From NCBI GenBank assembly GCA_025357175.1, contig JANXPS010000258.1:1-5002 (forward strand): a DNA stretch of 5,002 bases, read 5' to 3'. Positions 1-5,002 of the stretch are shown in pieces (position 1 is the stretch's first letter; each line of letters starts with the position of its first letter). A model generated the notes under the pieces. It made no database searches and had not been told where the DNA came from. It saw nothing but the letters and a program-made list of their open reading frames with translations. Source of the stretch: Deltaproteobacteria bacterium. Lineage in GTDB: Bacteria > Desulfobacterota > Deferrimicrobia > Deferrimicrobiales > Deferrimicrobiaceae. The position numbers and the translations under genes are program-made.

Positions 1-2
1 TC

Positions 3-293
3 TCCACCGCCGGCGCGGCGCAGACCGTCCTGGACACGATCGACAGCGCGATCTCCACGGTTACCACGGCGCGCGGCAGTCTGGGCGCCCTCCAGAACCG
101 GCTCGAGTCGGTCATCCGCAACCTCTCGGTCAGCATCGAGAACACCACGGCCGCCAACTCGCGCATCCGCGACGTGGACGTGGCCGAAGAAACCGCTTCC
201 TACACCCGCAACCAGATCCTGGTGCAGGCAGGCGTCTCGGTCCTTGCCCAGGCCAACCAGCAGCCTTCGATCGCCCTTTCGCTCCTCAAGTAA
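3..293 (+). CDS. fliC: Flagellin, C-terminal part (5' end outside window)
   Basis: This is the 3' end of a flagellin gene: 96 codons in frame from base 3, ending at TAA 291-293. The product is the secreted subunit that polymerises into the flagellar filament. The visible part is the conserved C-terminal D1/D0 helical region (Flagellin_C family). It contains a long heptad-like helix (SLGALQNRLESVI), the near-invariant block ANSRIRDVDVAEE, and the ending QILVQAGVSVLAQANQQP followed by IALSLLK. The terminal QPxxALxLL pattern is characteristic of flagellins. D0 forms the inner-core coiled coil with the N-terminal helix and is the region bound by FliS, which is encoded downstream. The variable central region and N-terminus lie before the window, so total length cannot be given. 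The symbol is the generic one; local names may be fliC, flaA or hag. Confidence 0.97.
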   Translation, partial: STAGAAQTVLDTIDSAISTVTTARGSLGALQNRLESVIRNLSVSIENTTAANSRIRDVDVAEETASYTRNQILVQAGVSVLAQANQQPSIALSLLK

Positions 294-327
294 CAAGGGG
301 CGCGTAAAAACTGCTGAACGCATCAAA

Positions 328-358
328 CCGGGGGAGGGGAGAATCACCCCTCCCCCGG
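328..358 (+). terminator. Perfect 12-bp inverted repeat after flagellin; probable terminator or 3'-end stabiliser
   Basis: The arms CCGGGGGAGGGG (328-339) and CCCCTCCCCCGG (347-358) are perfectly complementary around a 7-nt loop (340-346). The hairpin lies 34 nt past the flagellin stop and would be extremely stable in RNA. No T-run follows on the + strand (next bases acggtatgag), so it is not a canonical intrinsic terminator. It may cause partial termination, act as a processing or stability element for abundant flagellin mRNA, or serve as an attenuator before flaG. The right arm ends 7 nt before the flaG SD. Confidence 0.6.
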
Positions 359-365
359 ACGGTAT

Positions 366-373
366 GAGGTGAT
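366..373 (+). promoter_or_regulatory. Shine-Dalgarno site of flaG, which decides the start
   Basis: GAGGTGAT at 366-373 is an eight-base match to the anti-SD end of 16S rRNA. Its GAGG core is 8 nt from ATG 378. It overlaps the alternative in-frame GTG 369 and ATG 372, so those two cannot be served by it. This favours ATG 378. Confidence 0.75.
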
Positions 374-377
374 GAAG

Positions 378-770
378 ATGAAAATACAGGCCATAACCAG
401 CGGGTCGGAGTTCGAAGTCACGCGTCCCGAGCCCGCATCCCGAAAAATAGCCAGCGAAGTCGTCGCGGTTTCCGCGGCCTCCGGGACCGAAAGCGGGGTG
501 CCGCAGTCGTCCCCTGCGGCCGTTACCCCGGTCCAGCCGGTCGCGAAGTCGAAGGAAATGGAACGGCTCGCCGAGGAAGTCCAGCGGCACTTCAAGGAGA
601 ACCCGTCGAAGCTCGACATCTCGCTCGACAAGGATCTCAAGATGATCGTCACCAAGGTGCTCAATGCGGAATCGGGCGAGGTGGTTCGGCAGTATCCCCC
701 CGAGTCCGTCATCGAAGTGATGAAGTATCTCCGGACTCAACGCGGGATGATCGTCAACGAGAAGGGGTAG
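378..770 (+). CDS. flaG: FlaG family flagellar protein
   Basis: The product is a 130-residue cytoplasmic-sized protein. Residues 1 to about 57 are a poorly conserved Ala/Ser/Pro/Val-rich tail (for example SSPAAVTPVQPV) that looks disordered. Residues about 58-128 form the FlaG domain: an amphipathic helix (EMERLAEEVQRHF), then LDISLDKDLKMIVTKVLNA, the family hallmark GEVVRQYPPE (Q105, Y106, P107, P108), and a final helix (VIEVMKYLRTQRG). In bacteria where it has been studied, FlaG affects filament length and is almost always encoded beside fliD; its biochemical role is not settled. The frame could also start at GTG 369 or ATG 372 (133 or 132 residues), but the SD position supports 378. The gene ends 4 nt before fliD and its last codons carry the fliD SD, which suggests translational coupling. 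Confidence 0.93.
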   Translation: MKIQAITSGSEFEVTRPEPASRKIASEVVAVSAASGTESGVPQSSPAAVTPVQPVAKSKEMERLAEEVQRHFKENPSKLDISLDKDLKMIVTKVLNAESGEVVRQYPPESVIEVMKYLRTQRGMIVNEKG

Positions 771-774
771 TCCC

Positions 775-2499
775 ATGGCCGACTCCGTCAATTTCTCCGG
801 GCTTTCCTCCGGGATCGATTCGACGAGCCTCATCAAGGCGCTCGTCGACGCGAAGCGGCAACCGATCGTCCTGCTCCAGGCGCAGGCCGACGAGTACCAG
901 GCGAACATAACCCGGATGGACGATTTCGCCGGGAAACTGACGACGCTGCGAAGCGCTGCCCAGACGTTGGCCACGGCCAGCTCCTTTTCGGCCTTCTCGA
1001 CCAGCACCAGCAACAGCGACGTGATGACTGTCGCGGCTTCCACTTCGGCTTCCGAGGGGAACCACACCGTCGTCGTCCAGCAACTGGCCGCCGGCCAGAC
1101 ATCCAAGTCGGACCAGACCTCCGTTTCCGCGAACAATCCTTTCGGGTTGGACGGCAAGCTCACGTTGACGCCGGCAGCCGGTACGAACGTTTCGGTTCCC
1201 GTCAACCAGGTTTCGTTCCTGGCGACCGATTCCCTGTCGGCCATCCGGGACAAGATCAACAACTCGACACCGACCGCCTACGGGTCGCTCTCCTTCCTGG
1301 CCGTTCCAACCAGCGGCACCAAACTCGCAATCGACGACAAAACATACGAGTTCTACGACAGCGGGGCTGGAGCCTATTCCGGCACGAACATCGGAGTCGA
1401 CGTCAACGGCGCAACGAGCGATGTGGTCGCGACCCGTCTGGCTTCCGCGGCAGCGGGCACCGGTTCCTTGATGACCACCATCGGAAGCGTCATCACGGTG
1501 AAAGCAAAGACGGCCGGAAGTGGCGGAAACCTGATCGGGATGACCAACACGAATGCCGCCGGCGGGACCGATGGCGCGATCCAGATGTCCGGGACGAAGC
1601 TTTCCGGCGGGATCCCGTCTTATTCCGCGGGTCTCATCAACTCGGGGACGACCGCCGCGCCCTCCTGGTCGCTGGTGCTGAGCGGCAAGAGCATGGGAGA
1701 GGTTTCCGCGTTCACGACAAACTACACGCCAACCGTGCCCGGAGACCCCAAGACGTTATCGTTTGCCAACGTCCAGACCGCCAGGGACTCGATCATCGAC
1801 ATCGACGGGATGAACGGCATCCGGCGTTCCACCAACGTGATCACCGACGTCATCGCAGGCGTCACGATGAACCTGGTCGACGCACCTGCCGACAAGAAGG
1901 CGGTTTCAATCGGGGTGGCCAAGGACAACGGCGCGATCCGCTCCAAGGTGGATGCGTTCATAAAGGCGTACAACGACATCGCTTCATACATCCGCACCAA
2001 CTCGCAATACGACGCCACGACGAAAAAAGCCGGCCCGCTGCAGGGGGATCTCGCGATATCCACCGTATCGAACGGACTTTCATCCTCCCTCGTCAATTCG
2101 GTTTCCGGGCTCGGCGGGAATTACAACGCACTGTCGCGTGTCGGCATCCGGACAGGATCTGACGGGACGCTGACCATGGACACGGCGAAGTTCGACACGG
2201 CGATGTCGGCCGACTTCAAGGGGGTCGTCGACCTGTTCACGAAAAATCTGACGACCGGAACGAAAGGCGTGGCATCCCAGATCATGGACAAGGTAGACCG
2301 CTGGATGTCTCCCGTCGACGGCATCGTCGCCAACCGGAAAAAGAGCCTCCAGACGAATATCACGAACATCAACGCCAGCGTGACCCAGAAGGAATCCTCT
2401 GTCACGTTGTATGAGGCATCACTCAAAGTGAAATTCGCGAACATGGAACAGCTGATCGGTTCCTTGAAAAGCCAGGGGCAGACGCTCGGATCGATCTAG
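775..2499 (+). CDS. fliD: Flagellar filament capping protein FliD (HAP2)
   Basis: The 574-residue product is exported through the flagellar type III system and forms the cap at the filament tip that inserts and folds new flagellin. The N-terminal FliD domain spans about residues 5-110, with the hallmark GLSSGIDSTSLIKALVD (9-25) and a closing EGNHTVVVQQLA strand near 95-104. The linker strand IIDIDGMNGIRRSTNVITDV (residues 339-358), followed by GVTMNL (from 362), marks entry to the FliD C-terminal domain, which continues to about 560. The last about 55 residues are a coiled-coil helix with the typical ending YEASLKVKFANMEQLIGSL. The protein is longer than the enterobacterial form (about 470 residues); part of the excess is an apparent inserted beta-domain at about 182-279, listed separately. 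The ATG 775 start has an SD AAGGGG (762-767) 7 nt upstream, inside the end of flaG. Confidence 0.97.
   Translation: MADSVNFSGLSSGIDSTSLIKALVDAKRQPIVLLQAQADEYQANITRMDDFAGKLTTLRSAAQTLATASSFSAFSTSTSNSDVMTVAASTSASEGNHTVVVQQLAAGQTSKSDQTSVSANNPFGLDGKLTLTPAAGTNVSVPVNQVSFLATDSLSAIRDKINNSTPTAYGSLSFLAVPTSGTKLAIDDKTYEFYDSGAGAYSGTNIGVDVNGATSDVVATRLASAAAGTGSLMTTIGSVITVKAKTAGSGGNLIGMTNTNAAGGTDGAIQMSGTKLSGGIPSYSAGLINSGTTAAPSWSLVLSGKSMGEVSAFTTNYTPTVPGDPKTLSFANVQTARDSIIDIDGMNGIRRSTNVITDVIAGVTMNLVDAPADKKAVSIGVAKDNGAIRSKVDAFIKAYNDIASYIRTNSQYDATTKKAGPLQGDLAISTVSNGLSSSLVNSVSGLGGNYNALSRVGIRTGSDGTLTMDTAKFDTAMSADFKGVVDLFTKNLTTGTKGVASQIMDKVDRWMSPVDGIVANRKKSLQTNITNINASVTQKESSVTLYEASLKVKFANMEQLIGSLKSQGQTLGSI
1318..1611 (+). 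other. Inserted phage-tail-like beta-domain within FliD (residues about 182-279)
   Basis: This segment contains, in order, LAIDDKTYEF (185-193 region), NIGVDVNGATSDVVATRLAS (205-224), SVITVKAKTAGSGGN (238-252), and a closing DGAIQMSGTKLSGG. The pattern is a beta-strand with 'D-x-K-x-Y-x-F', a helix of 'A-x-x-x-A' type, and a 'V-x-A-K-T-A-G-x-x-G-N' strand-turn. I associate it with small domains found in phage tail sheath/tail proteins and some bacterial surface proteins. It falls in the variable D2/D3 region of FliD, which would be on the outer face of the cap. The family link is from memory of motif style, not from a search. Confidence 0.5.
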
Positions 2500-2536
2500 T
2501 ATTTTTCATGGCGCCGTTCGTTTCACCATCGACTTG

Positions 2537-2542
2537 AGAGGA
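2537..2542 (+). promoter_or_regulatory. Shine-Dalgarno site of fliS
   Basis: AGAGGA (2537-2542) lies 9 nt before ATG 2552. It overlaps the upstream in-frame TTG at 2534, which would otherwise lengthen the protein by six residues, so ATG 2552 is preferred. The 52-nt gap after fliD contains a short T-run (2501-2506) with no clear stem before it and no promoter I can recognise. Confidence 0.7.
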
Positions 2543-2551
2543 AATTTAAAC

Positions 2552-2950
2552 ATGCAGATGCAGGCCAACCTGAACAAATACCAGCAGACCACCGTCAGGA
2601 CGGTCACGCGGGAAAAACTCCTCCTGATGCTGTTCGATGGCGCCATCGGTTTCGCCAACGCTTCCGCCAACCGGTTGGCCGCCGGGGATACGGTCGGTTT
2701 CCGGGAATATCTTCTCAAGTGCCAGGCGATCGTCACCGAGTTCCTGACCACCCTCGACATGAAGGTGGGGGGCGAGGTCGCCCTGAATCTTCAGCAGCTT
2801 TACCTGTTCATGATCGATCACATGACCCAGGCTAACCTCCGAAAGACCGGTAAAAACATGAACGATGTCGCCCGCATCCTCGGGACGCTTCGCGACGGGT
2901 TCGACGGCGCCATCCGTTCCCTCGCGACGCCTTCAGGCGACAGGGGATAG
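2552..2950 (+). CDS. fliS: Flagellin export chaperone FliS
   Basis: The 132-residue all-helical cytoplasmic protein binds the C-terminal D0 helix of flagellin, prevents premature polymerisation, and delivers it to the export gate. Family features are visible in order. Near the N-terminus there is Y10 within NKYQQTTVRTVTREKLLLML (residues 8-27), then FDGAI (28-32). A conserved helix CQAIVTEFLTTLDMKVGGEVA follows in the middle. The signature LQQLYLFMIDHMTQAN and the C-terminal ILGTLRDGFDGAIRSLA helix complete it. The typical aromatic Trp near the end of the last helix is replaced by Phe (GFDGA). Length matches the family (about 120-135). The next gene begins 5 nt after the stop, with its SD in the last codons of fliS, so the two are likely co-translated. 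Confidence 0.96.
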   Translation: MQMQANLNKYQQTTVRTVTREKLLLMLFDGAIGFANASANRLAAGDTVGFREYLLKCQAIVTEFLTTLDMKVGGEVALNLQQLYLFMIDHMTQANLRKTGKNMNDVARILGTLRDGFDGAIRSLATPSGDRG

Positions 2951-2955
2951 CAACC

Positions 2956-3354
2956 ATGGATGCCGGTGCGCGGGATTTCGCCCGGGAGATGGTCGAAATC
3001 CTGTCGGGATATCGAAGCGCGACCGCGGATCTCGTAGGGGCGATCGAGCGGTTCGACGACGGGGAGACGGATGCGGCGATCGAGAGGCGGGCCCGTGCCA
3101 TCGTTTCCTACCAGCAGACGATCGATGCATGGAATCGTCTTGCGACGGATGAAAAAGATGTATCGCTCCTTGTTCCGGTGAACGGGCACCTCGCTTGCAT
3201 ACGAGAAGAAGACGCCGATGTCCTGAAACTTGCCATATCGATAAAAGAAGAGATCGGCGGCGAACTCTCGCGTCTGGGAACGCTGCGCAAGGTCGATCGA
3301 GCCTACCTGCCGGCCGACACGGAGATGTTGAGGATCGTCAGCGGCAAAGGGTGA
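2956..3354 (+). CDS. Small helical protein, probable FliT/FlgN-like flagellar chaperone
   Basis: The product is 132 residues, Arg/Glu/Asp/Ala-rich, with no signal peptide and no membrane segment. It is predicted to be almost entirely alpha-helical: helix 1 about residues 3-32 (REMVEILSGYRSATADLVGAIERF), helix 2 about 36-63 (with RARAIVSYQQTIDAW), and a long helix about 80-112 (HLACIREEDADVLKLAISIKEEIGGELSRLGTLRK), then a short tail ending LRIVSGKG. Size, helical hairpin pattern and position directly after fliS match FliT, the chaperone of FliD that in enterobacteria also inhibits FlhDC. FlgN (hook-filament junction protein chaperone) has a similar shape. Sequence conservation in this family is weak, so I assign only the class and give no symbol. 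ATG 2956 is preceded by AGGGG (2942-2946) at 9 nt. Confidence 0.65.
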   Translation: MDAGARDFAREMVEILSGYRSATADLVGAIERFDDGETDAAIERRARAIVSYQQTIDAWNRLATDEKDVSLLVPVNGHLACIREEDADVLKLAISIKEEIGGELSRLGTLRKVDRAYLPADTEMLRIVSGKG

Positions 3355-3356
3355 AC

Positions 3357-3379
3357 CGGGGCATCGACGGTGATCCCCG
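3357..3379 (+). promoter_or_regulatory. Small bulged hairpin between the chaperone gene and the glycosyltransferase gene
   Basis: CGGGG (3357-3361) plus ATC (3363-3365) can pair with GAT (3372-3374) plus CCCCG (3375-3379), leaving one bulged C (3362) and a 6-nt loop. This gives eight base pairs just upstream of the next gene's SD. No T-run follows. It may weakly attenuate or stabilise the message, or may simply be chance in GC-rich DNA. Confidence 0.3.
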
Positions 3380-3384
3380 CCGAC

Positions 3385-3389
3385 GGAGG
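3385..3389 (+). promoter_or_regulatory. Shine-Dalgarno site of the glycosyltransferase gene, which decides a TTG start
   Basis: GGAGG (3385-3389) is 8 nt before TTG 3398. An in-frame TGA at 3371-3373 limits how far upstream the frame can begin. The only other near candidate, GTG 3404, would be 14 nt from the SD, so TTG is favoured. Confidence 0.7.
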
Positions 3390-3397
3390 CCCCTGAT

Positions 3398-5002
3398 TTG
3401 GCTGTGGAATTCGTAACACCCCGAACGCTTTCCCGACAACTTGCGGGTTTATCCCGACGAGGAATTCCGCCGCTCGACGAGGTGGTTTCCTCTCGCACCG
3501 GAAACTTTCCCGTTCCCCGGTTTTCGGGAAAGACCATCCACAGCAGCTACGATCCGCTCGAGGAGGCGCGTCGGTTCGTTGACGCCTTCCGCCGGCAGAA
3601 CGACACTCCGCCCGGTGGCCGGGTGGCCGTCCTGGGCAACGGTTTCGGATACGTTGCGGAGGCGCTGGCCGAAGCCGGTTTCCGGCCGGTCGTATTCGAG
3701 CCCGTGCCTTCCCTCTTTGCGGGGATGGCGGAGCATCGGGACGCAGCCGGATTCCTCGAGCGCATCCCCTGCTTCCTCCTCGACGATCCCGCCGACCTCT
3801 ACCGGGCGGGGCCGCACAAGGCGCAACTGGCCGGTGTCGATTCCTTCCTGGTTCTCCCGTACGTTTCCTGGCTGCTCCCGTCGTTCGCCGACAGTTTTCG
3901 AAGCAAGTGCGCCGCGATCGCATCGGCGTGTTCCGCCTCGTGCAAGGTTTCGGTCGTCTCTCCCATTTACGGGGGCGCGATCGAGATCGCCCGATACGCG
4001 GCCGGCGGACTCCGGGCCAACGGGATGGCGGTCGATTTCGTCGACGCATCCCCGTTTGGCGACATCGTGCCGGCGCTCCGATCCTTTCACGCCGCGCGCG
4101 ACCGGAAAGGACGGATCTTCGACGCCGGAATCGCCACGTTCCTCAAGTGGGCTGGGGGGCAGGTCGAGGCAAGGGTCAACGCGTTCGATCCGGCGATCGT
4201 GCTGGTGCTGCCCGACGCCCCGGTGGGCGATGAGCAGATTCGCGCGTTCCGTGACCAGGGCCGCCGCGTCGTCACCTGGTTCGTCGAAGACCGTCACCTG
4301 CTGCGCCGCTGGGAGTCCGAAGCCGGGTCCTTCGACCTGTTCTTCCCGATCCAGAAAGGCGATTTTCCCCGGGAACTCGAGATGGCGGGCCAGAAGCATC
4401 AGCACTACCTTCCGCTTGCGGCCGACGATACGGTCTTTTTCCCGGCTCCGCTCGATGCCGGCGAACGCGGTGAATTCGGGTCTCCGATCTCCTTCATGGG
4501 AGCGGCGTACCACAACCGCACCCGGTTTTTCCAGGCGCTCGCGGATCGGCCCTTCAAGATATGGGGCAACGGGTGGCCTTCCGACGGACCGCTCGCGGCG
4601 AACGTCCGGGGCGGGGGACGCCGGGTGACCGCCGCCGAAACGGCCAGGATCTTCAACGGGACCGACGTCAACGTCAACCTGCATTCGTCGGTCAGTCACG
4701 AGGGGGTCAATCCGTTCGGAGACTTCGTGAATCCCCGCACCTTCGAGATCGCCTGCTCCTCCGCCTTTCAATTGGTCGACCGCAGGTCTTTGCTGCCCGA
4801 TCTCTTCGAGCCCGGTTGCGAAGTCGAGTGCTTCTCCGACCGCTCCGGGTTCCTGGCGCTGCTCGACGGCTACCTGTCGGATCCGGACGGCCGACGCGAA
4901 ATGGCCTCCCGTGCGCGCTTACGGGTGCTCAGGGAGCACACTTACCCGCAAAGGATGCGGGAAATGCTCGAGGCGATCCACGAGCACTGTCCTCCCGAGG
5001 CG
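3398..5002 (+). CDS. Maf-like/CgeB-type glycosyltransferase fusion, probable flagellin glycosylation enzyme (3' end outside window)
   Basis: An uninterrupted frame of 535 codons runs from TTG 3398 to the window edge with no stop. The N-terminal part (1 to about 180) contains TIHSSYDPLEEARRFVDAF (46-64), resembling the 'HSxYDPxxEA' block of Maf/DUF115-type flagellin-modification proteins. A Rossmann-type glycine loop follows, VLGNGFGYVAEAL (78-90), and an acidic strand end VVFEP (98-102). The middle part starts at SPIYGG (188-193) with a helix that suits a GT-B N-terminal domain, and includes FDPAIVLVLPDAP (from 263) and WFVEDRH (294-300). The C-terminal part has FMGAAYHNRTRFF (from 366), IWGNGWP (388-394), NVNLH (425-429) and NPRTFEIACSSAF (445-457), the pattern of CgeB/Glyco_trans_1_2 glycosyltransferases; the usual Gly of the 'acGaF' box is Ser. 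It would transfer a sugar from a nucleotide-sugar donor; acceptor and donor are not readable from sequence. The position beside flagellin and its chaperones suggests flagellin. Confidence 0.8.
   Translation, partial: MAVEFVTPRTLSRQLAGLSRRGIPPLDEVVSSRTGNFPVPRFSGKTIHSSYDPLEEARRFVDAFRRQNDTPPGGRVAVLGNGFGYVAEALAEAGFRPVVFEPVPSLFAGMAEHRDAAGFLERIPCFLLDDPADLYRAGPHKAQLAGVDSFLVLPYVSWLLPSFADSFRSKCAAIASACSASCKVSVVSPIYGGAIEIARYAAGGLRANGMAVDFVDASPFGDIVPALRSFHAARDRKGRIFDAGIATFLKWAGGQVEARVNAFDPAIVLVLPDAPVGDEQIRAFRDQGRRVVTWFVEDRHLLRRWESEAGSFDLFFPIQKGDFPRELEMAGQKHQHYLPLAADDTVFFPAPLDAGERGEFGSPISFMGAAYHNRTRFFQALADRPFKIWGNGWPSDGPLAANVRGGGRRVTAAETARIFNGTDVNVNLHSSVSHEGVNPFGDFVNPRTFEIACSSAFQLVDRRSLLPDLFEPGCEVECFSDRSGFLALLDGYLSDPDGRREMASRARLRVLREHTYPQRMREMLEAIHEHCPPEA

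Noticed and set aside
301..335. Possible sigma-28 promoter (TAAA at 305-308) before flaG
   Set aside because: With a 15-nt spacer the -10 position reads CAAACCGG, which does not resemble GCCGATAA. No sigma-54 -24/-12 pair was seen either.
2500..2551. Possible terminator between fliD and fliS (short T-run at 2501-2506)
   Set aside because: I could not find a stable stem immediately before the T-run, and the close spacing and shared pathway favour one transcript.
2818..3537. 239-codon minus-strand frame across fliS, the chaperone and the glycosyltransferase start
   Set aside because: It crosses two well-supported gene junctions antisense, has low-complexity basic composition and no convincing SD or domain.
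3441..4628. 395-codon + strand frame overlapping the glycosyltransferase in another frame
   Set aside because: The product is almost all Ser/Arg/Pro, typical of the shifted frame of a GC-rich gene. The 3398 frame has the SD, the motifs and continuity to the window end.
3449..4771. Long open frame on the minus strand (440 codons) opposite the glycosyltransferase
   Set aside because: Its product is Arg/Gly/Glu-rich with no recognisable domain. It lies entirely antisense to a frame with clear glycosyltransferase motifs. Long antisense frames are expected in GC-rich DNA.
1..5002. CRISPR array, tRNA/rRNA, insertion sequence or attachment site
   Set aside because: No regularly spaced direct repeats, no RNA gene signatures, no transposase frame and no terminal inverted repeats were seen; coding density is near complete.

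Overview
The window is a flagellar filament-assembly segment with all genes on the + strand. It is GC-rich, coding is dense, and Shine-Dalgarno sites are clear. Gene order is flagellin (3' end only) - flaG - fliD - fliS - a FliT-like chaperone - a large glycosyltransferase-type protein that runs off the right edge. This order and composition fit a GC-rich Gram-negative, most likely a deltaproteobacterial (Desulfobacterota/Geobacter-like) lineage. That placement is an inference from gene order and protein style; there is no rRNA or other taxonomic marker here.

Layout: bases 3-293 encode the last 96 residues of flagellin. Bases 294-377 hold a perfect 12-bp GC-rich inverted repeat that probably ends or attenuates the flagellin transcript or protects its 3' end. 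The SD of flaG follows immediately. flaG (378-770) and fliD (775-2499) are separated by 4 nt, so they are probably translationally coupled. A 52-nt gap with its own strong SD leads into fliS (2552-2950). A FliT/FlgN-like small helical protein (2956-3354) follows after 5 nt. After a 43-nt gap with a small hairpin and a GGAGG SD, a TTG-started open frame (3398-5002, 535 codons, no stop in the window) encodes a Maf-like Rossmann segment joined to a CgeB-type GT-B glycosyltransferase.

Working together: flagellin is the filament subunit, FliS its cytoplasmic export chaperone, FliD the cap that folds flagellin in at the tip, FlaG a filament-length/cap-associated accessory protein, and the FliT-like protein the presumed chaperone of FliD or another axial protein. 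The downstream glycosyltransferase is a plausible flagellin glycosylation enzyme, judged from its position and its Maf-like N-terminus.

The two most interesting points are the composite architecture of the last gene and an apparent extra phage-tail-like domain inside FliD (residues about 182-279). I did not find a wholly new system. The remainder is a conventional flagellar late-gene cluster.
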